Shown here piece by piece: positions 9,941 to 20,807 of a stretch of 64,000 nt of DNA. This DNA is from Adenophora triphylla var. japonica (taxonomy: Eukaryota > Streptophyta > Magnoliopsida > Asterales > Campanulaceae). Made by a program: the position numbers and the translations under genes. Each line of letters begins with the position of its first letter. The stretch's first letter is position 1. The DNA is taken from the NCBI GenBank assembly GCA_022495995.1, contig JAFEMH010000758.1, forward strand, positions 434,001-498,000, given 5' to 3'. Under the pieces are notes generated by a model that was not told the DNA's origin, did not search any database, and saw only the letters and a list, made by a program, of their open reading frames with translations.

Positions 9941-10841
9941 CCGTAGAACTCGAAGAACTTCAAAGGTTTGAAGCTATTAAAGACCTCCCTAAACTGAACT
10001 TCAAGAACCCTGATGTCTGTGGTTCATGTCAAAAGGGAAAACAAACAAAAGCATCACATAAAAAGGTCCAACAATGCTCCACAACTAGATGTTTGGAGAT
10101 GATTCACACTGATTTAATGGGACCTATTGAAGTAGAAAGCTTTGGTAGGAAAAAGTATGCCTTTGTGTGTGTTGATGATTATTCTAGGTACACTTGGGTA
10201 ATGTTCTTAAGAGAAAAGTCAGAAACGATTGGAGAATTCAAGAATTGGTACAAAAGGGTGAGAAACCTTTATGGCCTTAAGACTGTAAGAATAAGGTCTC
10301 GACCATGGCACCGAATATGAGAATCAAATGTTCACCAATTTTTGCAATTCTAAGGGAATCACTCATGAGTTTTCTCGCACCAATCACCCCACAAAGAAAT
10401 GGAATTGCTGAAAGAAAGAATAGAACCTTGCAAGAAATGGCTAGGGTCATGCTAAGTTCAAAGAACTTGTCCAAGAAATTTTGGGCAGAAGCTCTAAACA
10501 CTGCTTGCCACATTGGCAATAGGGTGTTCCTAAGGATTGGTAGCACTGTCACCCCATATCAAATCCTCCTTGGAAAGAAACCAACTGTGAAATATTTTCA
10601 TGTGTTTGGATGTGTTTGTTATATTCTCAATGATAGAGAATACCTGTCCAAGTTTGATTCAAAAAGTGACAAAGCAATTTTCATGGGCTATTCCACAAAC
10701 AGTAGAGCTTACAGAGTTTTCAATCTCAAAACTAAGACCATTATGGAATCTGCTAATGTTAAATTTGATGACTCACTTGATCTTAACCTCAAGACTGCTG
10801 AGGATGATGTTTCAGTGTTGCTTGCCGGATCGGAAGGATGA
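9916..10841 (+). pseudogene. pol: Element A integrase (multiply frameshifted)
   Basis: Integrase inserts element cDNA into the host genome. The HHCC zinc-binding part starts with HQKLGHAS (about 9918-9941; the expected W before the first H is read as R) and ends CGSCQKGKQTKASH. The DDE core is present: HTDLMGP (first D), VCVDDYSRYTWV, then DHGTEYENQ (second D), and ITPQRNGIAERKNR (E). The frame changes near 9960, again at about 10297 just before the second D, and again near 10375, so ORFs at 9934-10320 and 10305-10841 each hold only part. The C-terminal GKK-like part reaches about 10780. Confidence 0.85.
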
Positions 10842-10919
10842 AGAAACAAAGCCGAAAAATCAAAAGAAGCTTCCAGTGCTGATAAAAATATTGAACCTGA
10901 TAAGGATGTAACCAAGGAT

Positions 10920-12758
10920 GTGGACACATCTGCCTCCACATCTGAACCCACATCTGCTCCCACATCCACTCAAACTCCTGTAACTGAGGACAGTTCCTTT
11001 GATTCTGATCAGGATGATGCTCCAGAAGGTAATGTGAATGGCTGTGTGGATAGATCAAAGGATATTCCTTCTAAAATCCAGAAAAATCACCCCACTTCAC
11101 AAGTTGTGGGAGATGTGCATGCTCAAGTGAGAACTAGACAAAAGGACAAAGTTGATTATAGAAAGATGGCTGGTTTATGGAGTTGCTCCTCAGCATACTC
11201 CCAGGTAAGTTTCTGTTGCTTTGTTTCAAAAATTGAACCTAAGAATGTTGCTGAAGCATTGAAAGATGCTGATTGGATTATGGCTATGCAAGATGAATTG
11301 ATTCAATTTGAAAAGAATGAAGTGTGGACTCTTGTTCCTAGGCCCTCACATGGTAATGTCATAGGAACCAAATGGATTTTCAAGAACAAAACTGATGAGC
11401 AAGGTGTAATAACTAGAAATAAAGCTAGGTTAGTTGCTCAAGGTTATACTCAAATAGAAGGAATAGACTTTGAGGAGACATTTGCTCCTGTTGCAAGAAT
11501 TGAGTCCATTAGGCTTTTGTTAGCCATTGCTTGTTACCTCAAGATTACTCTTCATCAAATGGATGTTAAGAGTGCTTTTCTAAATGGGATATTAAATGAG
11601 GAAGCCTATGTTGAACAACCTAAAGGCTTTGTGGACTCCAAATATTCTAATCATGTGTATAAACTGAAGAAAGCTCTGTATGGGCAAAAGCAAGCCCCTA
11701 GAGCTTGGTATGGTAGATTGACTGACCATTTGCTTCAACTAGGATTCAAGAGAGGTGAGGTTGACAAAACCTTGTTTGTGAGGAGAAATAAGAAGGAGAT
11801 TCTTGTGGCACAAATCTATGTAGATGACATTGTGTTTGGATCAAATTCTGATCCAATGCTAGTTGAATTTGAGGATAGCATGACTTCCACATTTGAGATG
11901 AGTATGGTAGGTGAGTTGAACTTTTTCTTAGGCTTACAGATTAAGCAATTCAAAGATGGCATGTTCATTTCACAGTCTAAGTATGCCAAGAATCTTGTGA
12001 AAAAGTTTGAGCTTGAACACTCTTCACATCAAAGAACCCCAATGGGATCTTCCCAAAAGCTAAGTCATGATTCTGATGGTGAGAGTGTTGATCAAACCCT
12101 TTATAGAAGCATGATAGGAAGTTTGCTTTACCTCACTGCAAGTAGACCTGACATTATGTACAGTGTGTGTCTCTGTGCTAGATACCAAGCCAACCCTAAA
12201 GTGTCCCATCTTAAAGCCTTGAAAAGAATCATTAGGTATGTGAGTGGGACTGTGAACCTAGGTCTGCATTACTCTAAAGAAACAAACACCAATTTGGTTG
12301 GGTACACTGATTCTGATTGGGCTGGAAATAGTGATGATAGAAAGAGTACCACTGGTGGATGTTTCTACCTAGGAAATAACCTTGTGTCTTGGTATAGTAG
12401 GAAGCAAAATTGTGTGTCCTTGTCCACTGCTGAGGCTGAATATGTTGCCCTTGGGAGTTGCTGCACACAATTACTTTGAATGAATCAAATGCTAAAAGAT
12501 TATGGATTGAATAGCAAAGTCTTGACTGCTTTTTGTGATAACAAAAGTGCCTTGGACATATCTAAAAATCCTGTCCAACATTCTAGAACAAAGCACATTG
12601 ATATTAGACATCATTTCATCAGAGATCTTGTAGAACAAAAAACTGTGTGTCTGGAATTTGTTGGGACTGAAAATCAATTGGCTGATATATTTACAAAGGC
12701 ATTAGATTTGGAGAGATTTTCCTCCTTGAGGAAGTCTCTTGGCTTGTGTGATATCTAA
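10920..12758 (+). pseudogene. pol: Element A reverse transcriptase-RNase H
   Basis: RT blocks in order: [96 protein letters not shown] (YVDD active site), [12 protein letters not shown]. RNase H follows: [30 protein letters not shown], then after an in-frame TGA at 12477-12479 (tryptophan TGG expected), DNKSALDISKNPVQHSRTKH and ENQLADIFTKAL. Translation would end at TAA 12756-12758. The stop removes the last 92 codons, so this copy cannot make full RNase H without readthrough. The N-terminal 70 residues are a threonine/serine-rich linker containing several CACATCTG motifs. Confidence 0.9.
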
Positions 12759-13866
12759 GGTTGTGAGACCAGATGTGTCTCACATCCCCTAACACATCTG
12801 TAGATTAGTTTAACTGAAAAAAAAAAAAATCATAAAAAGAAAAATCCAAAAATTATCATGCATTAGCACGAAATTTCTCAGTGTGGTCACTTGTGAGTCC
12901 TCATCTTGACATTATTTTTGATCACTTAATTGTGAGCACTTCCTGTTCATGTTCCCTTTTGGTGACTTGTTATAACCTTCCTAGGTATCTCACAGTGGGT
13001 GCTAAAAGAAAAAAAAATATATATGTGAGAAACAGCTGCTTCACCCTTAGTATGAAGCCATACCATTGTGATCAAGTGATTTTCATAAGAAAACTTGAAG
13101 TCAAACTTGATAAGATCATTGGGAAAAAGGGCTATCTTTGGGATCAAGTAAAGTGAAAGCTACTCACATTGCAAAAATCCACAACAAAAAATTGGTGGAT
13201 GCATCCTAGAGGCTGTGCAGATTGGATTATTGCTCATTGACTTTTTGTGATCTAAATGTGTCCCAATATGTGACTCACATCCTATGCCACATCCATAAAC
13301 TGAGAATATTTCCTTCACCTGTGTGTTTGCATCATGCTAGGCATATTGCATTTTTAGGACATATAGGAGCTTTGTAAATATGCTAGTTAATTAATTTTCT
13401 TTCCTAGTTCATTCTTTGATTATATAGGTTTTTGATCTCCAATATCTTTCATGAAAGAAAAAGGTGTGTATCAATCCTTGTTTGAAAAGGTTGGAAAATT
13501 CTCTTGGGATTCTGTTTTATTTAAAGATATGACCGAAATATTTTTGTTTCCATAAAAATCTAACAAAATCTTGGTTTATTTTTGATCCCCTATTTTCTTG
13601 GAAAGTGATTGTGTGTGGTAACCTCAAAGGTTTCTAGCCGTTGGAGGACTCTTAAGGAATTTGAGGTATGTGAAACCTATTTGGAGAAGGATTCCTAGTT
13701 CTATTAGGAAAGGGGGAGCTGTGAGTATTTATGAGATCTCACATCCGTCCCATCCCCCATAAACCTTGATAAAACCCTTTGTTCTTCCTTCTCTTTGCAC
13801 ACAATCACACACCGTTGCATTAATTTCTCTTTACACTGTTCAACCTAACCCAATTCCTCTGTTTAA
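12759..13866 (+). other. Element A spacer between pol and env-like ORF
   Basis: About 1.1 kb without a convincing gene. A 91-codon ORF (12881-13156) shows no recognisable domain and I do not call it. The spacer carries several CACATCTG/CACATCC motifs (12771-12806, 13255-13300, 13738-13750) and an AGGGGGAG tract (13711). The last 130 bp, with GATAAAACCC near 13770 and pyrimidine-rich leader, may act as a promoter or 5' leader for the next ORF; this is inference. Confidence 0.6.
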
Positions 13867-15966
13867 ATGGCCGATCATACCAACATTAGAGAGGAAGACG
13901 TTCTTGACATTGTTCCGATTTCAGTAGCTAAAGGCGAGGGTTCCATTGTCTTAAACCCTGTGATTTCCAAATTTCTTGCGGAATTTTCTTCTCCATCGCC
14001 TTCGTCTGATCCTGTAATGGAAGCTGCTCCTCCAAAATCCCCCACATTGGAACCGTTTGCTGAAAACCCTAAGGCTCCATCCTCTCCGGTGATTCCACCA
14101 TCGGATGTCGCCCCTGTCTCAACCTCTGTGGAACCTTCTTCAACCAAGAAGAGGAAGCTTTCCCAAGCAAAACCCCCAAAGCCTGCTGCAACTCCAGTGC
14201 CGTTACGTAATCTTCGTCGTTCTGGTAGGGTTCGCAAGTTGTCAGAAGCTGACAAGGCCAAGAATCTCAAGAAACCTGGCGGGAAGCCCTCTACAGCCAT
14301 TTCTCTTGAAGAAGATGAAGAAGAAGAAGAGGTAATTCCCCCTTCTGATAATATTCCCCATGTTGATCCCATTACTCCTGTTGAGGATGCTCCCCATGTT
14401 GACTCTGTTTCTCCTATTGATCCTATTGTTCCATCTTCTCCCATAATACCATCTGATCCCATTATCCCCATTGTTGTTTCACCTTCTGAGGATAATATTT
14501 CTGCTCCTGTTGTTGAGCCCTCTGTTCCCTTGGTCTCTAGTCCTGTTGAGGACCTTATAACCTTTAGTGATGAAGAGCCATTGGCAAAAATCTTAATGGA
14601 TTTAAAGGGTAAGAAAAAGGTGGCTGCTACTGATTTAGAGCCCATTGATGATGAGACTGATTCTAGTTATGATAGTGATGACACTGCATCAGATGAGAAC
14701 TACAAGCTAGAGAGAGAAGAGCTTGATCAAGAAAAAGAGGACCAAGAGTTAGACTCCTCTGCTGCTGATGACACTGAGATAGAATCCATCCAAGTCCCAT
14801 TCCCTTCAAAGGATGTGTCTGAGGATGTGCCCACATCCAGACGCACATCTACAAGGAAGAAAGTTGAAAAGGGTATGTCTTCTACTGTTTCTGTTATCTC
14901 TACCCCTAAACCTTTTTCCAAGAAGTTTTTAACCAAAAAGGCATCTGATAGGTTTGCCTTAATTTCTTCCAAGGCCTTTGTTGTAGAAATGAAAAGGGAT
15001 AGGGAAACTTTTGCTAAGCTTGGGATGGACAAATTCTTTGAGGAAAGAGGATTATTCTTAACTGTGGACCATCCCCTTCCCTTCTATCCTAAAATGATTT
15101 ATGAGTTTTATGCCAATTTGCCTAAGGGATTAGATAAGAACTACTCCTCACCTCCCACTGTCTATGTTAGAGGAGTGTTTGTCCCTTTTACACCTTCTGT
15201 CATCAATGATATGCTTGGATTGAATGATTATTTGGATGAATTGGTTTCAATTGAGGATGATGAACTTGTGACTGCCATTACCCATGGCAAGGTGACTTCT
15301 TGGCCTGTGAAGCCTAAGGATTTAGGAAGTGGATCTTTATCTTCCCTTTACTGTTTTCTTCACTCCATTCTTGTTGCCAATCTTTGCCCCTCCAATAACA
15401 AAACCTCAGTTACTAGGGTGCAAGCTTTGCTTCTTTATAGATTGGGAATTAAGAGGCACATTAATTTTGGTGACTTTATCTTTAGAAAGATTTGTGATTA
15501 TGGAGAGTCTCCATCAAAGAAATGGTCTTTACCCTATCCTTCCTTGATTTCCCAAATCCTCATTGCCAATGGAGTAAAACCTGAAAAAGGAGAAGAAATT
15601 GTTGAAAATTTTGCTCTGTTTAAGGAATCTAAAACCCTACTTGACCCTAAGCAAAGACATGTGGATCTTCCTTTGGGTACAGTTCCTGAGCTTGGTATGG
15701 AAGATGTGGACACATCTGAAGCCACATCTGAAGAAAATTTTGTTGCTCAGATGAAGGATCTGGATGCTGCAATCATAGCTGCAGAAGCTCAAGCTCAAGC
15801 CTCCTTTGCCCATGCCAACAATTTGAAAGCTCTTAGGGATAATCTCATTCGATGGCATGCTAAGCTTTCTAGTCAAAAAGGGGGAGGTAATGAAAAGTGG
15901 GATGCTGTTGCTGCTGCTGCTGCTCAAGCTGTAGCTGGATTTAAGTGGAGACATTTCGAGCTTTGA
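13867..15966 (+). CDS. Element A env-like ORF (Sirevirus ORF3, putative plant transposon protein)
   Basis: An intact 699-codon frame after pol. Residues 1-330 are proline-, serine- and acid-rich with low-complexity runs (VDPITPVEDAPHVDSVSPID) and basic patches (KKRKLSQAKPPKP) that could serve nuclear import. Residues about 360-600 form a folded-looking part (FPKMIYEFYANL-like segment YPKMIYEFYANLPKG, VRGVFVPFTPSVINDMLG) resembling the putative plant transposon protein family seen in Sirevirus extra ORFs. The tail is alanine-rich (AAIIAAEAQAQAS). Such ORFs are called env-like by position; I see no signal peptide and no clear transmembrane segment, so an envelope role is doubtful. It stays open although gag-pol is broken. 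Confidence 0.8.
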   Translation: MADHTNIREEDVLDIVPISVAKGEGSIVLNPVISKFLAEFSSPSPSSDPVMEAAPPKSPTLEPFAENPKAPSSPVIPPSDVAPVSTSVEPSSTKKRKLSQAKPPKPAATPVPLRNLRRSGRVRKLSEADKAKNLKKPGGKPSTAISLEEDEEEEEVIPPSDNIPHVDPITPVEDAPHVDSVSPIDPIVPSSPIIPSDPIIPIVVSPSEDNISAPVVEPSVPLVSSPVEDLITFSDEEPLAKILMDLKGKKKVAATDLEPIDDETDSSYDSDDTASDENYKLEREELDQEKEDQELDSSAADDTEIESIQVPFPSKDVSEDVPTSRRTSTRKKVEKGMSSTVSVISTPKPFSKKFLTKKASDRFALISSKAFVVEMKRDRETFAKLGMDKFFEERGLFLTVDHPLPFYPKMIYEFYANLPKGLDKNYSSPPTVYVRGVFVPFTPSVINDMLGLNDYLDELVSIEDDELVTAITHGKVTSWPVKPKDLGSGSLSSLYCFLHSILVANLCPSNNKTSVTRVQALLLYRLGIKRHINFGDFIFRKICDYGESPSKKWSLPYPSLISQILIANGVKPEKGEEIVENFALFKESKTLLDPKQRHVDLPLGTVPELGMEDVDTSEATSEENFVAQMKDLDAAIIAAEAQAQASFAHANNLKALRDNLIRWHAKLSSQKGGGNEKWDAVAAAAAQAVAGFKWRHFEL

Positions 15967-16290
15967 TTTAGGGGGAGAAAAGTTTTTTTGTTATTTTGTT
16001 TTGATGGTTGTGAAAAACAATTTTTAATTCTCTGTTTTAGTTTGTTAGTTTCTAAACAATGGTTTGTAATAGTTTAATTAGGACATGGCTGAATGGTTTT
16101 TGCCTTTGTTAATGAACTGCTGGTATTCTGTTCTAATTCTTGTTTTGCAGTTTTTATGTGTGGATGTGTATACACATCTGGACACACATCCATTCAGGGG
16201 GAGTTATGTCTTTTCTATATTCTGTGGTCATAATAATGTGATTATTATAAATCTTTGGTTTTGACCAGAAAGTCCAAAATAGGGGGAGAT
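15967..16290 (+). promoter_or_regulatory. Element A polypurine tract region
   Basis: The PPT proper is AAAATAGGGGGAGAT, 16276-16290, directly before the 3' LTR; it primes plus-strand synthesis. Extra AGGGGGAG copies lie at 15970 and about 16197, and similar tracts at 13711 and 15880. Repeated PPT-like tracts upstream of the 3' LTR are a known Sirevirus trait. A near-palindromic GTGGATGTGTATACACATC motif is at about 16160. Confidence 0.8.
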
Positions 16291-17058
16291 TGAAAGCGTG
16301 AGCTTTTTAGGAAACCAATTCTTGTTTCCTTATTTCAAAAGACTTCTATATGGTAAGAAGATTTTGGAACTTTCATGGAGATTTATAAGTATTCTACTTT
16401 GACTAGGAGTTGTAAATATAGTAAATATCTTTTATTTATGTACATAGTTTTATATTAGGACTAACCCACTAATATTTGATTTCATTGTGAGTGTGTTTTA
16501 TGTTTTCATATAGGAAAAGGAATCTCACAAAGGAAGAGGTCGATTGCATGAAGATCTTCTCAATGGTTCACTATAAATACAAGACATTCAGCACATGAGA
16601 AGCTACGGATTTTTAGAGAGAAAAATACACATACTTCATTGCATACGACCTTGTTGATTTTAGGTTGTAAGCTTACATCCGTAACTCACATCTAGGTTTT
16701 CATAAAGTTCTCTTGTTTTACTTCTGATTGAATAAGTCCTACTTGGGAAAGGGGAGTTGTTCATATCGTAGAAGGTGATTAGAACTTGTTTAGTATTTTC
16801 ATATTTTAGTTTTTCACTTATTTGTTTTTTGTAAGAAACAAAAGTTTTTATAGTGAAAGGTTTTTGGGCGTAAGACTAGTTTGCTGATCACATTGATCAG
16901 TAAGCGTAAATAACTCTTGGGTTATTACATTTAATTTGCTTTTAATTACTTTATTCCGCTGCATTATCTGTGGATGTGTGGACAGTTGTGAGACACATCT
17001 GTACTCACATCCTTTGCCTATTGCGTGATCTAAGTTTCCTAGCTACACGAAACTTTCA
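16291..17058 (+). repeat. Element A 3' LTR
   Basis: 768 bp, starting TGAAAGCGTGAG and ending CGAAACTTTCA. It is near-identical to the 5' LTR (about nine substitutions and one A indel seen by eye) and is followed by the duplicated target CCACG. Confidence 0.93.
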
Positions 17059-20000
17059 CCACGTGCCATTTTTATAAAGCGCCAAGAGCTCTTCATGCAT
17101 TGCCTGCTGCCAGTGTGGGAACGGAGTAGCTTGACGGAAAGTTCGTGGTTCAAAGTTGTCAGAGTTCGTTTGAGAAGCAGTGAGTGCAAAGGGATGTTTG
17201 GGACAAAAAATCCCTGCCTTAGCACGTGTGACCATGGGGTGTCTGCCAAGAAGAGTAGAAGCAGGCTGAGAAGATGATGGGCTGCTGTTTGGAGAGGTGG
17301 ACTGTGAACTACTAGGAGTAGCGGGCTGGACAGGCCCATCCGGTCCAACCCCAGATGACGCGGTCTGGTCCAGTGAGAAAGGGAGAGGATCATTGACGAA
17401 CATAGGCCTGGATGGGCGTGGCCCAGTAGTCGGATTAGGCAGTGCAGCAGCTGGACTGGAGCTTGAGAGAGAGTCTGCAATAATGGGCTGCGACTCAGAT
17501 GATGATATTGCAAGAGGCAGTGGAGTGGAGTCCAAATGTGTCGGATCAGGAGGGACCGAAGGAGCAGGACTAATGGGTATATTTCTGACCAAAGTCGAAC
17601 TTGTGGTAGTAGCTTTAGGCACCCATTTTTGTACCTAAGATGGTGAGTTCGCAGCAGGTATAGCAATAGCAAAAGATTTTGAAACATAGTAAAAATGGCT
17701 TTCGTCAAACAAAACATGGCGAGATATATAAATACGCCCAGTCAAGGGATTAAAACACAGGTACCCTTTCCTCATTAGATCATATCCTAAAAACACACAT
17801 GGGACGGACTTAAGCATAAGTTTGTGTTTATTGTAGGGTACAAGGTTAGGGAAGCATGTACACCCAAAAGTTTTCAAAAACTTATAGTCCGGCTTTCGTT
17901 GCCATAGCTTTTCATAAGGAGACATGAATTTTAGTTGACGCATAGGCAAGCGGTTTGTGAGAAAAACAGGTGTGGAAAAAGCTTCTAACCAGAACGATTG
18001 AGGAACTTGTGACTGAGCTGCTAAACATAAACCCATTTCATTAATGTGCCGGTGTTTTCTTTCAATGACTCCATTTTGTTGGGGAGTATAGGCACAGGAA
18101 GAACGATGACCTATACCATTTTTCCGCAAGTACTCAGCAAACTGACGATTAATGAATTCCCCTCCCCCATCAGTTTGGATAGTTTTAACAGTATGTATAG
18201 CCGAGATTTTTCGTGTTAGCTGATTTTCAATGAAAGTTTTAAAATCAGTAAAAACACTAAGCACATCAGACTTATGGAATAAAGGATATAGCCATACATA
18301 ACGAGAAAAATCATCTACGATTGATAAATAAAACTTAAATCCAGAAACTGATGAAACCGGGGAAGGTCCCCAAACATCCAAATGAAGCAAGTCTAAAGGT
18401 TTAGCAGAATTAAAAGATCGAAGTTCAAAAGGAAGATTACAAGATTTGCCTAACGGGCAAATATGACACATCTCCCTACACTTGACCGAACCACTAACAG
18501 GAATTTTAGCTTTATTGACTAAACAACCAAAAATATGAGAGGACGGATGACCTAAGCGAGCATGCCACGTAGAGGATGAAGCACGCTCCCCAATTAACGC
18601 CAAGGAGTTGATACGCGAATTGGGAATGAAAGACAATGTGTAAAGATCTCCCGCATTACTGCCAGAAAGAATGATCTTCTTGGTACGGTTGTCCTTAACA
18701 CAAAACCCGAAAGCCGTCAGTTCAAAGAAGCAATTATTTTCAAGACAAAATTTACGAATAGAAAGTAATGAATGACTAAGCTTGGGTACATGCAAAACAG
18801 TATTCATAGAAAAGGTATGATCATTAGCAGAAAAAGTTATAGAGCCAACATGGGCAATAGGAATTGAAGACCCATTTGCTACAATAATAGAGTCATTACC
18901 TGGATAAGGGGAATACTGTTGCAAGACATCCGGAGTGGATGTCATGTGGTTAGTCGCTCCGGAATCAAGGACAAACGATACGGGAGCCATGGGTGAAGAA
19001 CCAGCATAAGGTGGACCCGGACTAGGATAGTATTGTGCAGCATAAGCAAAATTACCCCGTTGATAGCATGTAGATGCCTCATGCCCGTTCTTTTTACAGA
19101 GTTGACAGTTCACAATGGTTGGATCCGGGCTCAAGAAGGGGTTTTGAGGAGCATATGGAACCGGGGCAGTGGGATATGGTGGTGGTCGAAACTGTTGGGG
19201 CATGGCAGAAGGTTGGAGGTGTGTGGGAGTAGGCAAAATTCCTCGGCCTTGGTTCATGTTTCTGTTTTTGTTTTGGTTTCGACGCCCACCCCCTTTGTTT
19301 TGATGTGGCATGAAGTAAAAACCTCCTTGTTGATACTGGCCATTAGGGCGAAACCCACCCGGATGACTAAGGAGAGGTGCGGCCGAAGGCTGAGGGGCTG
19401 GAGTGGTAGGAACAGATTTCTCGGGGTTCTTTGTGTCTGCAAGTGCAGTTAGGCTAGGTTGGGTCTGAGAAGAAAATTTCAGTTGGAGGGCCTCCTCTTG
19501 AAGAAGAAGGTCTTTAAGATCCTCAATAGAAGTATCACCTTTAGAATTTTGAGTGGTGATAAATTCTTTGTATGTGTGTCCTAACCCACCAAGGATACGA
19601 CTACGTAGGGTTTGGTTAGAAACTGCTTCACCAGCACGAGTGAGAGAGTAGGCAATGGTTTTAGCTCGAAGCACATAATCTTGAATGGTCATACCTGGAG
19701 ACAAGGAGAGATCATGTAGTTCTTCTTGGAGTTTTTGTATGTGGATGGCAGAAGCTACTCCAAATTTTTTTGCTAAAAGATCCCAAGCCTCAGGAGCAGA
19801 GGAACAATGATTTACATGCGGTTGAACTTCTGATGTAACCGTTGCTTTTATCCAACCTAGGACAAACCTAGAGGTGTGAATGAAAGCTTGGTAGGCCGGG
19901 TTTGGGGTGGTGGCAGGGGCAATAGTTTCTGGTGGTGGGTTTTTGTCCGACACAACATGAGTGAGGGAATGGGTTTCAAGCATGGAGAGGAACAAAGAAC

Positions 20001-20157
20001 TCCAATTTTGATAGTTCTCGTTGGATAATCTGCAATGTCCCATATATGATTGAACATTGAAGTGGGTTGGAAGGCCATATTTGGTGGTGGGTAGGTTACC
20101 TTGATCTGAATCGTTTGTAGCCACGGTGCCGAAAGATTTATTAGTCTCGTCACCCAT
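17059..20157 (-). pseudogene. gag-pol: Element C gag-protease-integrase (5' half of polyprotein)
   Basis: An 840-codon frame (20157-17635) plus a same-frame continuation to element A. Gag begins MGDETNKSFG and includes YQNWSSLFLSMLETH and LSPGMTIQDYVLRAK. A glycine/asparagine-rich stretch follows, then a zinc knuckle CQLCKKNGHEASTC, protease core FVLDSGATNHMTS, integrase WHARLGHPSSHIFG, CPLGKSCNLPFEL, HLDVWGPSP (D), TDGGGEFINRQF (D), TPQQNGVIERKHRH (E), and the C-terminal GCTCFPNLVPYNKHKL block. One in-frame TAG at 17635-17637 interrupts the frame between integrase and RT; beyond it the frame stays open (about 190 codons) to the MHEELLALYKNGTW motif where A is inserted. The start ATG lies 13 bases from the PBS. 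Confidence 0.9.
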
Positions 20158-20169
20158 GGCTTTTAGTGA

Positions 20170-20182
20170 GCTCTTGATACCA
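20170..20182 (-). promoter_or_regulatory. Primer binding site of element C
   Basis: On the minus strand TGGTATCAAGAGC follows directly after the LTR end. It matches the initiator-Met tRNA PBS (TGGTATCAGAGC) with one extra A. Confidence 0.75.
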
Positions 20183-20508
20183 TGAACGAATAACCACTTG
20201 CAAGCATAAAATAAGAGACAGACGCGAAAGAGGAAGAGATATGACCGAGAGAGAATACACAGAAAATAGAGAGAGAAGACAGCAGATTTAGAAGAGAACC
20301 CAACTTGGGTTTTTCTCTGGTCTCTTTTTCAATATATAGAATATGTGCCATACCTATTTACAAGGAAAGGTAAATATTATTCTAATCAAAAATCCCTATA
20401 ACAAAGGAGGGAGGATAAATTACAATATTCACAATATTCACATAATCTTGGAGTCTTTGGAGATATTGAACACGTGAGTCTTTGGACTCACGTAATAGGT
20501 CTTTCACA
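20183..20508 (-). repeat. Element C 5' LTR
   Basis: 326 bp. On the minus strand it starts TGTGAAAGACC and ends TTATTCGTTCA. A TATA-like TCTATATATTG lies near 20330-20341, followed by a pyrimidine-rich leader with CTCTCTCT runs. The short LTR fits Ale/Retrofit copia elements. The partner LTR is missing from the left end. From 20509 to 20798 the flank is AT-rich with no gene. Confidence 0.8.
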
Positions 20509-20807
20509 TATTACACTTGGTAGCATGATCTTCGATTTACGTTACACGGAATCTATATAATTATAGTAATTCTATTTGAAAAAACAAAAAATATTACTAA
20601 AAATTGCTATAATTAAGTAGATTCACTTTCATAATCAAGTTTTATCTTATATCCTAAAGGCACATATTAGAAAACTGAATTAAATGTCGAAAAAGATAGT
20701 CGCTTATGGCTTTTCATGGTCAGCGCATGAACACGATGTCTCTAAGATAATTAGTTTGACATTAATGTTTGTTCAAACTTCATTTTATCTCGATCATCTT
20801 AATCAAA

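Larger units (their letters stand above)
6781..17058 (+). mobile_element. Complete Sirevirus-type Ty1/copia element A
   Basis: A 10,278-bp plus-strand element with LTRs at 6781-7549 and 16291-17058 and target duplication CCACG (6776-6780 and 17059-17063). It has an initiator-Met PBS, a PPT, and the order gag-protease-integrase-RT-RNase H followed by a long extra ORF. Long LTRs, a gag with coiled coil and zinc knuckles, several AGGGGGAG tracts and an env-like ORF after pol point to the Sirevirus lineage. By eye the LTRs differ at about nine bases plus one indel, so insertion was recent. It sits inside the RT region of element C in opposite orientation. Confidence 0.93.
5487..20508 (-). mobile_element. 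Ty1/copia element C, truncated and split by element A
   Basis: A minus-strand copia element of the Ale/Retrofit type (lineage inferred from short LTR and pol style). Order on the minus strand: 5' LTR (20183-20508), PBS (20170-20182), gag-protease-integrase (20157 down to 17059), element A inserted at CCACG, then RT-RNase H (6780 down to about 5487). The reading frame continues across the insertion. The RNase H end stops matching the family just after the [13 protein letters not shown] motif near 5487, so the last part of RNase H and the 3' LTR are missing. Without A the remnant is about 4.7 kb. Confidence 0.85.

Noticed and set aside
12881..13156. 91-codon ORF in the element A spacer
   Set aside because: No domain, no conserved neighbour, and composition like the surrounding spacer.
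13875..14645. 256-codon minus-strand ORF opposite the env-like ORF of element A
   Set aside because: Serine/glycine-rich shadow of the low-complexity proline/serine coding on the plus strand; no domain and no promoter seen.
17043..17717. 224-codon leucine-rich minus-strand ORF
   Set aside because: Out-of-frame shadow of element C pol, and its end reads into the element A LTR.
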